Source of the DNA: JBAROU01 sp049642385
Lineage (GTDB): Bacteria > Chloroflexota > Dehalococcoidia > DSTF01 > RBG-16-68-14
NCBI GenBank assembly: GCA_049642385.1
Contig: JBAROU010000124.1
Location: forward strand, 1-6,933
DNA length: 6,933 bases
Direction: 5' to 3'
Of the stretch, positions 1 to 5,711 are shown piece by piece (position 1 is the stretch's first letter; each line of letters starts with the position of its first letter). Position numbers and translations under genes: made by a program. Below the pieces are notes generated by a model. That model was not told where the DNA came from, did no database searches, and saw only the letters and a list, made by a program, of their open reading frames with translations.

Positions 1-1180
1 GCGGCACCTCGACGAAGATGTCGATGCGGTCGAGCAGGGGACCCGAGATGCGCTTCTGGTAGCGGCTGACGGTCGATTCGGAGCAGGTGCACTCCTTGGT
101 CGGGTCGCCGTAGAAGCCACATGGGCAGGGGTTCATGGCGCTGATCAGCATGAAGTTCGCTGGGAAGGTGACCGTGCCCTGCGCGCGCGAGATGGTAACG
201 ACGCGGTCTTCGACCGGCTGGCGCAGGACCTCGAGCACCTGGGAGCCGAACTCCGGCAACTCGTCTAGAAAGAGCACGCCCCGATGGCTGAGGCTGATCT
301 CGCCGGGGCGCGGCTGACGCCCGCCGCCCACCAACCCGGCGTGCGAGATCGTGTGGTGGGGAGCGCGGAATGGTCGCTGCGTGATGAGCGGCGTGTCGGA
401 CGGCAGCAGGCCGCTCACGCTGTAAATCTTCGTCACTTCCAGCGCCTCCCCCGACGCCATCGTGGGCAGGATCGATGGGATGGCGCGGGCGAGCAGCGTT
501 TTGCCGGCGCCGGGTGGCCCGATCATGAGCACGTTGTGGCCGCCGCTCGCCGCGACTTCAAGCGCGCGCTTCACGTGCTCCTGGCCGCGGACCTCGCCGA
601 AGTCCGTGCCTTGCCAGAGCTGTCCTGTCGCTTCGGGGCGGCCGTTGTGGTGGAACTGCTCGATCGGCTCGTTGCCGTTCAGATGGGCGACGAGCTGGCC
701 GAGCGTGCGCACCGGAAAGATGCGCACGCCATCGATGAGTGCGGCTTCGCGTGCGTCGGTTTCGGGCACATAGACCGTCTCAATGCCGCGCTCCTTCGCC
801 AGCCCGACCATCGGCAGCACGCCCTGCGCGTGGCGCACTGAGCCATCGAGCGCCAGCTCGCCCAAGAACGCGGCTCCTTCGACATCGCCGAACGTCTGCT
901 GTGACGCGACGAGCACGCCGACGGCGATCGGCAGGTCGTACGACGGGCCTTCCTTGCGCAGGTCGGCGGGCGCGAGGTTGACGGTGATGCGCCGGCTGGG
1001 GAAGGGGAAGCCGGAGTTTCGGATGGCGGAGCGCACGCGCTCCTTCGCCTCCTGGACGGCGGTGTCCCCCAGGCCGACGATCGCGAAGGCGGGCATCGCG
1101 GACGAGATGTCCACCTCGACATCGACGATTTCACCGTCGAGGCCGATCACAGCGCAGGAGAGGACTTTTGCGAGCGGCAT
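1..1180 (-). CDS. comM: ComM/YifB-family AAA+ ATPase (Mg-chelatase-like), 3' end cut by window edge
   Basis: The 393 codons seen run without a stop to the left edge. Relatives are about 500 residues, so roughly the last 110 are missing. The N-terminal ChlI/S5-like domain spans about residues 1-165 (FAIVGLGDTAVQEAKERV; VNLAPADLRKEGPSYDLPIA). The AAA+ core follows: GQEHVKRALEVAASGGHN, Walker A GPPGAGKT at 221-228, FRAPHHT, Walker B VLFLDE at 302-307, and MNPCPCG at 349-355 with further cysteines in KECTCSE. All key residues seen are intact. In Gram-negative bacteria ComM is a hexameric helicase that promotes branch migration during natural transformation; elsewhere the role of the family is less clear. 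The ATG at 1178-1180 is chosen because homology begins there and GAGGG (1186-1190) precedes it by 5 nt. The gene is transcribed divergently from the secreted-protein gene and has a LexA-like box in its promoter. Family is certain; the cellular role is inferred. Confidence 0.95.
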   Translation of the reverse strand, partial: MPLAKVLSCAVIGLDGEIVDVEVDISSAMPAFAIVGLGDTAVQEAKERVRSAIRNSGFPFPSRRITVNLAPADLRKEGPSYDLPIAVGVLVASQQTFGDVEGAAFLGELALDGSVRHAQGVLPMVGLAKERGIETVYVPETDAREAALIDGVRIFPVRTLGQLVAHLNGNEPIEQFHHNGRPEATGQLWQGTDFGEVRGQEHVKRALEVAASGGHNVLMIGPPGAGKTLLARAIPSILPTMASGEALEVTKIYSVSGLLPSDTPLITQRPFRAPHHTISHAGLVGGGRQPRPGEISLSHRGVLFLDELPEFGSQVLEVLRQPVEDRVVTISRAQGTVTFPANFMLISAMNPCPCGFYGDPTKECTCSESTVSRYQKRISGPLLDRIDIFVEVP

Positions 1181-1197
1181 CCTTACCCTCAGCGTCC

Positions 1198-1227
1198 TTT
1201 ATGCCACACAGAACTGGTGTTCTGCAA
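1198..1227 (-). promoter_or_regulatory. Putative comM promoter
   Basis: Read on the minus strand there is a -35-like TTGCAG (1222-1227), an 18-nt spacer, and a -10-like CATAAA (1198-1203) preceded by TGG, which gives an extended -10. Transcription would start near 1191, leaving a very short leader of about 11 nt that contains the GAGGG ribosome-binding site. The -35 match is poor (only TTG), so this is a plausible rather than strong promoter. The palindrome at 1210-1223 fills most of its spacer. Confidence 0.5.
1210..1223. promoter_or_regulatory. LexA/SOS-box-like operator (GAAC-N4-GTTC)
   Basis: AGAACTGGTGTTCT has perfect 5-bp arms around a 4-bp centre. It contains GAAC-N4-GTTC, the LexA (DinR) box core known from Bacillus, mycobacteria and other Gram-positive-type LexA regulons. 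It lies 30 bp upstream of the comM ATG, inside the predicted spacer between -35 and -10, where a bound repressor would block RNA polymerase. The match and position are seen directly; LexA binding is inferred. No other copy was noticed in the window. Confidence 0.6.
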
Positions 1228-1307
1228 GCCCGGCCAGCGGGCGGTGGGGAGATTATGTCGGATGGGACAGGGCGGGGCAAGCCACGTCAACGGCGGCGAC
1301 TCGCGGC

Positions 1308-1337
1308 TTGACAAGGTTCTGCGGGCCATGCTACATG
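1308..1337 (+). promoter_or_regulatory. Putative promoter of the secreted-protein gene
   Basis: A perfect -35 TTGACA (1308-1313) is followed after 18 nt by TACATG (1332-1337), which is preceded by TGC as in an extended -10. The -10 hexamer is weak. Transcription would start near 1344, giving a leader of about 40 nt that ends in the strong ribosome-binding site GAGGAGG at 1371-1377. The rest of the divergent region 1181-1385 shows no gene. Confidence 0.45.
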
Positions 1338-1385
1338 CACTCGCATACCGAGCCAGCGTGAGGCGGTAACGAGGAGGTGGAAAAA

Positions 1386-1820
1386 ATGACTGTCCGTATA
1401 CCGAGGGTGCTGTTTGGAATGCTGATTGTCATGGCGGTCGCTGCGGTTACGCTGGCTACTAGGCAAGAGGTGAGCAGCACCGCCGCCCCAGCCTGGTCTG
1501 AATTCGGCGCGGGCTGGGCGCGCGCGGGCCAGCAATATGAATCGCCCAGCGTCAGCCTGGACGGCTCGAAGGGCAACCCGAACGCAATTCGATTCAAAGC
1601 GTGGTCAGGGAGAACCGGCCAGAGAGCCTACGTGAGCTGGGATCTCACCTGTTGGAGGGGCTCAAACTACGGCTCCCGCTCGGGAACAATAGATAATCGG
1701 TCGTTGCCCTTCACCAAACAGTTCACGCTCCCGGTCGCTAATCCGGACTACTGCTCGCTGGACGTGATAGCGTTCCTGGACGGCCTCGGGATCATCCAGG
1801 TCCGTCTGCAGAGCAGGTAG
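1386..1820 (+). CDS. Small putative secreted or membrane-anchored protein of unknown function
   Basis: I do not recognise this 144-residue protein. It has a basic start (MTVRIPR) and a hydrophobic stretch at residues 8-25 (VLFGMLIVMAVAAVTLA), followed by a polar, Ala/Ser-rich segment. This is consistent with a Sec signal peptide (possible cleavage near residues 30-36) or an N-terminal anchor. The mature part is rich in Trp, Tyr, Ser and Gly and has exactly two cysteines, C89 (in DLTCWRG) and C123 (in NPDYCSLD), which could form one disulfide outside the cell. The C-terminal alternation of hydrophobic and polar residues suggests beta strands. ATG 1386 is chosen because GAGGAGG ends 8 nt before it. 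The gene is AT-richer than its neighbours and uses ATA and AGA codons that are scarce elsewhere here. The methyltransferase gene starts 33 nt downstream with no terminator visible between them. Confidence 0.75.
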   Translation: MTVRIPRVLFGMLIVMAVAAVTLATRQEVSSTAAPAWSEFGAGWARAGQQYESPSVSLDGSKGNPNAIRFKAWSGRTGQRAYVSWDLTCWRGSNYGSRSGTIDNRSLPFTKQFTLPVANPDYCSLDVIAFLDGLGIIQVRLQSR

Positions 1821-1853
1821 CAGTGGTTCTCGTAAGGTCGATTAGCCTCAAAC

Positions 1854-2675
1854 GTGCCACTGACACCCTTCGGTCGTATTCGTAGAGCGCTGCAGCGTGT
1901 TCGGCCGCTGCCGTTCCCGCTGCCAGAGTACCCGCGCAGCGCGCCGCGCGTCGGTGGTGAGGCAGGCGCGCTGCTGCTCCCGACGCCACGCACGATTGAG
2001 GCGGCGGCGCTGTCGCCCGAGGCGCACGCAGCGGTGCTCGACGTCCTCTCGAAGCTGACGCAGAACCCGGAGCTTGAGGCGGAGCAGGCGCGCTATCGAG
2101 CGGCCGAAGCGCAGTTCGGGCCGTACTGGCGCCACGCAGATCTGCTTAAGGTGCTCTGGGCGGTGACGACGCTGGTCCGCCCAATGAGCTACCTAGAGAT
2201 CGGCGTGCGGCGGGGCAAGAGCTGTGCCGTCATCGGATCGGTGGCGCCGGAGTGCTCGATCTTTGGCTTCGACATGTGGATGGAGGACTACTTCGGCCAG
2301 CCCAACCCTGGGCCGGAGTTCGTCGAGGGCGAATTGAAGGCGGCCGGGCATCGGGGGAACGTGACGTTTGTCACAGGCAAGAGCCAAGAGGCTGTGCCCG
2401 AGTTCCTCCGTCAGCATCCCGATCTGTATTTCGACCTGATCACGATCGATGGCGATAAGTCGCTTCAGGGCTGTGGGAGCGACTTCGCGAACGCGCTTCC
2501 GCGGCTGAAGGTGGGCGGCGTGGTTGTCTGCGATGACCTACCTCTCAATCCGGACCTCCGACTGGTCTGGCAGCGGATGATCCAGCAGGACGGTCGCTAC
2601 GTGGGCTGGATGTTCGCGGGGGCGGGGGGCGTGGTAGTGGCGGTGCGCATCGCGGACTCGCCGGGCTGGCGCTAA
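1854..2675 (+). CDS. Class I SAM-dependent methyltransferase, family-24-like
   Basis: A 273-residue protein with a Rossmann-type methyltransferase core. Motif I is YLEIGVRRGKSC at 113-124, where the acidic E115 and the Gly-rich turn bind SAM. The second strand is IFGFDMW. The DLITIDGDKS signature at 194-203 is followed by DFANALPRLKVGGVVVCDDL, the usual order in the Methyltransf_24 family (IDGDHSY in typical members; here Lys replaces His). The first 100 or so residues are Pro/Arg-rich and then charged and helical, with no recognised domain. The substrate is unknown; relatives often sit in glycan, lipid or natural-product loci. The start is GTG 1854, the only start codon between the in-frame TAA at 1833 and the conserved region, but its ribosome-binding site is poor. 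It may be co-transcribed with the preceding gene. Fold is confident, function unassigned. Confidence 0.82.
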   Translation: MPLTPFGRIRRALQRVRPLPFPLPEYPRSAPRVGGEAGALLLPTPRTIEAAALSPEAHAAVLDVLSKLTQNPELEAEQARYRAAEAQFGPYWRHADLLKVLWAVTTLVRPMSYLEIGVRRGKSCAVIGSVAPECSIFGFDMWMEDYFGQPNPGPEFVEGELKAAGHRGNVTFVTGKSQEAVPEFLRQHPDLYFDLITIDGDKSLQGCGSDFANALPRLKVGGVVVCDDLPLNPDLRLVWQRMIQQDGRYVGWMFAGAGGVVVAVRIADSPGWR

Positions 2676-2775
2676 CAAAATCCCGGTGGTGTGTAACCGA
2701 ACAAGGGTTACCCCGTTTAGTAAGGCAGGAGGGGAGATGAGGTGAGGCGGGGCACCGAACTCATCCCCTCACCTT

Positions 2776-2804
2776 GAGAAGCGCCCCGCTAAGGGGCGTT
2801 TCTC
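2776..2804 (+). terminator. Strong hairpin, probable terminator of the upstream unit
   Basis: Two 12-nt arms (2776-2787 and 2793-2804) pair completely, with one G-U wobble, around the loop GCTAA. The stem core is GCGCCCC/GGGGCGU. It lies 100 nt past the methyltransferase stop and just before the trp promoter, as expected for insulation. There is no clean U-tract: the U-rich part lies in the 3' arm and is followed by TGTGCC. It may be an imperfect intrinsic terminator or a structure that protects a 3' end. Confidence 0.5.
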
Positions 2805-2821
2805 TGTGCCGAACCTGTTAC

Positions 2822-2851
2822 TTGACAGCGCAACGGACACGCTGGTATCCT
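2822..2851 (+). promoter_or_regulatory. Promoter of the trpS-trpE operon
   Basis: A perfect -35 TTGACA (2822-2827), an 18-nt spacer, and -10 TATCCT (2846-2851, four of six consensus bases) preceded by TGG as an extended -10. Transcription is predicted to start near 2858, just upstream of the T-box stem I, which supports the assignment. Confidence 0.75.
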
Positions 2852-2857
2852 CACCAC

Positions 2858-3165
2858 ACAATCGAATAGCATCTGGCTGCGAACAGGACGAGTACGTGGC
2901 GAAGCGAGGTATCTAGAGAGCCGGGAAAGGTGAAAGCCGGCACCAGCGCAGCGGCCGAATGGACCTGGGAGCCGCGGACCGAACGCTTACCTTTTGTTGA
3001 GATTGGCAAGTAGGCTCCGCCGGAAGGGCACCGTTATCGAAGCCCAGGGTATCGCTCCGATGTAGATCGGGCCGTACCTGAGACGAGATGGTTCGCCATT
3101 GGTGAACCAACGAGGGTGGCACCGCGAGAGACCTCTCGCCCCGACGGGCGAGGGGTTGTTTGTTT
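2858..3165 (+). promoter_or_regulatory. tRNA-Trp-sensing T-box leader (transcription attenuation)
   Basis: All main T-box parts can be traced. The base of stem I pairs CUGCG (2877-2881) with CGCGG (2973-2977). CAGG (2884-2887) pairs with CCUG (2964-2967), leaving a kink-turn-like AA/GGAGC loop between the two helices. The specifier loop has AGUA (2891-2894) opposite GAA-UGG-A, with the specifier UGG (Trp) at 2960-2962. The stem I tip carries AGAGAG (2915-2920) and GGUGAAAG within a GCCGG/CCGGC helix. Helices between stems I and III include CCGAU/AUCGG (3057-3070). Stem III pairs 3090-3097 with 3101-3108. The T-box core then gives the 7-nt bulge UGGCACC (3117-3123), flanked by GGG/CCC (3114-3116 with 3140-3142) and GCGAGA/UCUCGC (3124-3129 with 3134-3139). 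UGGC can pair with the GCCA end of tRNA-Trp, whose discriminator base is G in bacteria. Uncharged tRNA-Trp should favour the antiterminator and allow trpS and trpE expression. Confidence 0.95.
3131..3165 (+). terminator. T-box-controlled intrinsic terminator before trpS
   Basis: Bases 3131-3141 and 3146-3156 form an 11-bp GC-rich stem with one U-G wobble around the loop CGAC. It is followed by UUGUUUGUUU. Its 5' arm contains the bases (3134-3142) that the antiterminator needs, so the two structures are mutually exclusive. This marks regulation at transcription rather than translation. The trpS ribosome-binding site lies just beyond it. Confidence 0.92.
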
Positions 3166-3171
3166 AACCGC

Positions 3172-3177
3172 AAGGAG
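3172..3177 (+). promoter_or_regulatory. Ribosome-binding site that fixes the trpS start
   Basis: AAGGAG lies 7 nt before ATG 3185 but only 1 nt before the in-frame ATG 3179. This favours the second ATG as the true start. Confidence 0.8.
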
Positions 3178-3184
3178 TATGACG

Positions 3185-4213
3185 ATGACCGAGACAAAGA
3201 AGCGCATCCTGACCGGCATCCGGCCCACCGGCGCGTTGCACCTGGGACACTACGTGGGCGCGCTGGAAAATTGGCTGCGCCTCCAGGACGAGTACGAGTG
3301 CTTCTTCTTGATCGCCGACTACCAGGTGTCGGACTATGCGGACGACATCGATCACGTACGGCAGTCGGTCTTCGAAGTAGCGCTCGACTGGCTCGCCGTG
3401 GGCCTCGACCCGCAGCGGAGCCACTTCGTCATCGAGAGCCTGGTCCCGGAGCACGCGGAGCTGACGTTATGGCTGAGCTGGTATGTCGGGCTTGGCCGGC
3501 TGCAGCGTAACCCGACGTTGAAGGCGGAGATGGCTGACCTCGAGGCGAAGTCGAAGGAGTCGGTCGTACCGTTGGCGTTCTTCACCTACCCCGTGATGCA
3601 GGTGGCGAACATCCTCATGCCGAAGGCGCACCTCGTACCGACGGGCGAGGACCAGTCGCCCCATGTGGAGATGACGCGCGAGGTGGCGCGGCGCTTCAAC
3701 CGCATGTTCGGCGAGGTGTTCCCGGAGCCGGAGGGGCTGCTCGGTCGCGTGCCGCGCCTCGTCGGGATCGATGGCACCGCGAAGATGGGCAAGTCGCTCG
3801 ACAACGCGATCTACCTAAAGGACGACACTAAGTCCGTGACGAAGAAGGTGATGCGCATGTTCACCGACCCAACGCGAATCCACGCCGACGACCCGGGGCA
3901 CGTCGAAGGGAATCCCGTCTTCATGTACCACGACGCGTTCAACCCGAATGTGGCCGAAGTGCAGGACCTCAAAGATCGCTACGTCGTTGGCAAGGTGGGG
4001 GACGTGGAGGTGAAGCAAAAGCTGGCCGTGGCCCTGAACACGTTTCTCGACCCGATCCGCGAGCGCCGCGCGTATTACGAGGCGCACCCGGCGCTCGTGA
4101 AGGAAGCGCTCGCTGCCGGCAGCGCGTACGCGAAGAACGTCGCGGAGCAGACGATGGCTGAAGTGCGCTCCGCCCTGAAATTGAACTACCTAGACGAAGT
4201 GAGAGAGCGATGA
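3185..4213 (+). CDS. trpS: Tryptophan-tRNA ligase (TrpRS)
   Basis: Cytoplasmic class I aminoacyl-tRNA synthetase that attaches Trp to tRNA-Trp using ATP. It has 342 residues, normal for the family. Seen in order: GIRPTGALHLGHYVG (HIGH-type HLGH at 19-22), FLIADYQ, LDWLAVGLDP, ERNP-like QRNPTLK, YPVMQVANIL (about 134-144), PTGEDQSPHVEMTREVARRFN, and KMGKS at 200-204, then TDPTRIHADDPGHVEGNPVFMYHD and the C-terminal VAEQTMAEVRSAL helix. The EGN-VF-Y-D and VA-QT--EV patterns match the streptococcal-type TrpRS branch as I remember it. Two usual positions differ: Gly in KMSKS, and Asn142 where AADI normally has Asp. ATG 3185 is chosen on ribosome-binding-site spacing. A GTG at 3116 in the same frame lies inside the T-box core and is not a start. 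The stop overlaps trpE by ATGA. Expression is set by the T-box. Confidence 0.96.
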   Translation: MTETKKRILTGIRPTGALHLGHYVGALENWLRLQDEYECFFLIADYQVSDYADDIDHVRQSVFEVALDWLAVGLDPQRSHFVIESLVPEHAELTLWLSWYVGLGRLQRNPTLKAEMADLEAKSKESVVPLAFFTYPVMQVANILMPKAHLVPTGEDQSPHVEMTREVARRFNRMFGEVFPEPEGLLGRVPRLVGIDGTAKMGKSLDNAIYLKDDTKSVTKKVMRMFTDPTRIHADDPGHVEGNPVFMYHDAFNPNVAEVQDLKDRYVVGKVGDVEVKQKLAVALNTFLDPIRERRAYYEAHPALVKEALAAGSAYAKNVAEQTMAEVRSALKLNYLDEVRER

Positions 4214-5709
4214 ACTACATACCGACACTAGACGAAGCCAAGTCCTTCGCGAGCAAAGGCAACGTTGTGCCGATCTACCGTGAAGTGCCGGCCGACCTCG
4301 AGACTCCCGTCTCGGCGTTCCTTAAAGTGGCGCGCGGGAAGTACTCATTCTTGCTGGAGAGCGTCGAAGGAGGCGAAAGGCTGGCGCGTTACAGCTTCAT
4401 CGGCACCGAGCCGTACCGGGTGCTGCGCAGCGGTGAACGAGCTACCCAGAACGAGGAGCCGGGCGACCCGCTGGCGCACATCGAACACGAGCTGTCGCGC
4501 TACGACGTGGCGCCGGTGCCGGGACTGCCGCGCTTCCACGGGGGCGCGGTGGGCTACCTGGGCTACGAGGCGATCCGCCACTACGAGCCTCGCGTGTCCG
4601 CGCCTGAGTCCGACCCGCTGGGGGTGCCCGAGGCGGTGTTCATGTTTACCGACACGCTGCTCGTGTTCGATCACTTGCAGCACGTGATCAAAGTCGTATC
4701 GCACGTGCGTCTCGACGGCGACATCGACGCGGCGTATCGACAGGCGGGCTGGCGCATCGAGGAGCTTGTCGGGCGGCTCGGGCAGCCGCTGGCGGAGCTT
4801 CCGTATCGGCGCGCTGGAGCGGAACCTACGTCGAAAGGCGAGCGCGGGCGTGCGTGCTCGAACATGACGCGCGACGAGTACAAGGCGAAGGTTGAGCGGA
4901 TCAAACAGTACATCGTTGCCGGGGACTGCATCCAGGCGGTGCTGTCGCAGCGTTTCTTCCGTCCGACGCCAGCGCACCCGTTCGATATCTATCGCGCGCT
5001 GCGGACGGTGAACCCGTCGCCCTACATGTTCTATCTCGATCTGGGCGACGCGCAGCTCGTCGGGGCGTCGCCGGAGATGCTCGTGCGCGTGGAGGACGGC
5101 GCGATCGACTACCACCCGATCGCGGGCACGCGGCCGCGAGGCACAGACACGGCGCAAGACCTCGCTCTCGAAGAGGAGCTGCGAAAGGACGAGAAGGAGC
5201 GCGCGGAGCACATCATGCTCGTCGACCTGGGCCGGAACGACGTCGGGCGCGTGAGTGAGCCGGGCACCGTGCAGGTGACGCAACTGATGGACGTTGAGCG
5301 CTACTCACACGTGATGCATCTCGTCTCGCACGTGCAGGGGCGCCTGCGCGGCGATATGAGCTCCTACGATGCGCTGCGGGCGTCGTTCCCGGCGGGCACC
5401 GTCTCGGGTGCGCCCAAGATCCGGGCGATGGAGATCATCGCCGAGCTGGAGCCGGACCGGCGTGGGACGTACGCGGGCTCGGTTGGCTACTTCGATATGT
5501 CAGGCAACATCGATACGTGCATCACCCTGCGCACGATGCTGATGAAGGACGGCGTGGCGCACGTCCAAGCGGGTGGCGGCATCGTGTACGACAGCGATCC
5601 CGTTACTGAGTTCGAGGAGACCGAGAGCAAAGCACGCGCCATGATGCGAGCGATCGACCGCGCGGAGGAGATGATCGAGTCGGCGCCGCGTGGGAGCCTG
5701 GGGTATTAG
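4210..5709 (+). CDS. trpE: Anthranilate synthase component I
   Basis: Converts chorismate to anthranilate, the first committed step of Trp synthesis, using ammonia delivered by TrpG. At 499 residues it is of usual size. The N-terminal domain carries the Trp feedback site signature LLESVEGGE at 48-56, followed by RYSFIG. The chorismate-binding domain has CIQAVLSQRF, NPSPYMFYLDLG, LVGASPEML, PIAGTRPRGTD (A305), LVDLGRNDVGRV, FPAGTVSGAPKIRAMEII (PAGT at 394-397) and AGGGIVYDSDP--E--ET--KA. Ala in PIAGT, rather than the Lys of PIKGT in PabB, and the complete Trp-binding motif mark it as TrpE rather than aminodeoxychorismate synthase. The ATG overlaps the trpS stop (ATGA), so translational coupling is likely; the only ribosome-binding signal is GAGAGAG inside trpS. 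trpG is not in the window. Enzyme activity is probably feedback-inhibited by Trp in addition to T-box control. Confidence 0.97.
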   Translation: MNYIPTLDEAKSFASKGNVVPIYREVPADLETPVSAFLKVARGKYSFLLESVEGGERLARYSFIGTEPYRVLRSGERATQNEEPGDPLAHIEHELSRYDVAPVPGLPRFHGGAVGYLGYEAIRHYEPRVSAPESDPLGVPEAVFMFTDTLLVFDHLQHVIKVVSHVRLDGDIDAAYRQAGWRIEELVGRLGQPLAELPYRRAGAEPTSKGERGRACSNMTRDEYKAKVERIKQYIVAGDCIQAVLSQRFFRPTPAHPFDIYRALRTVNPSPYMFYLDLGDAQLVGASPEMLVRVEDGAIDYHPIAGTRPRGTDTAQDLALEEELRKDEKERAEHIMLVDLGRNDVGRVSEPGTVQVTQLMDVERYSHVMHLVSHVQGRLRGDMSSYDALRASFPAGTVSGAPKIRAMEIIAELEPDRRGTYAGSVGYFDMSGNIDTCITLRTMLMKDGVAHVQAGGGIVYDSDPVTEFEETESKARAMMRAIDRAEEMIESAPRGSLGY

Positions 5710-5711
5710 CG

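Noticed and set aside
1278..1312. Overlapping inverted repeats CAAGCC/GGCTTG and GTCAA/TTGAC upstream of the secreted-protein gene, as an operator
   Set aside because: Arms of 5-6 bp with about 20 bp spacing in GC-rich DNA are weak, and one arm is simply the -35 element. No known operator matches.
284..1361. Plus-strand open frames of 185 and 192 codons opposite comM
   Set aside because: The minus-strand reading gives an unbroken ComM protein with all motifs. The plus-strand products are low-complexity Arg/Ala/Ser-rich with no domain.
1377..1385. GTG at 1377 as an upstream start of the secreted-protein gene
   Set aside because: The GTG overlaps the GAGGAGG ribosome-binding site itself, which is ideally spaced for ATG 1386.
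2693..2711. GTAACC/GGTTAC hairpin as the methyltransferase terminator
   Set aside because: Only six base pairs, and no U-tract after it. The hairpin at 2776-2804 is a better candidate.
2742..2777. 11-codon frame (GTG start, product VRRGTELIPSP) after AGGAGGGG, ending at the 2776 hairpin, as an attenuator leader peptide
   Set aside because: It has no Trp or other diagnostic codon run, and the trp operon has its own promoter downstream of it. The SD-like run is easily explained by the G-rich stem arm.
3116..3184. Longer trpS frame starting at GTG 3116, adding 23 residues
   Set aside because: This stretch is the T-box core and terminator hairpin, has no ribosome-binding site before the GTG, and the extra residues do not belong to TrpRS. 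AAGGAG at 3172-3177 points to ATG 3185.
4345..5283. 312-codon open frame on the minus strand
   Set aside because: It lies wholly inside trpE, is Arg/His-rich, has no family motifs, and is a by-product of high GC content in the codons of trpE.
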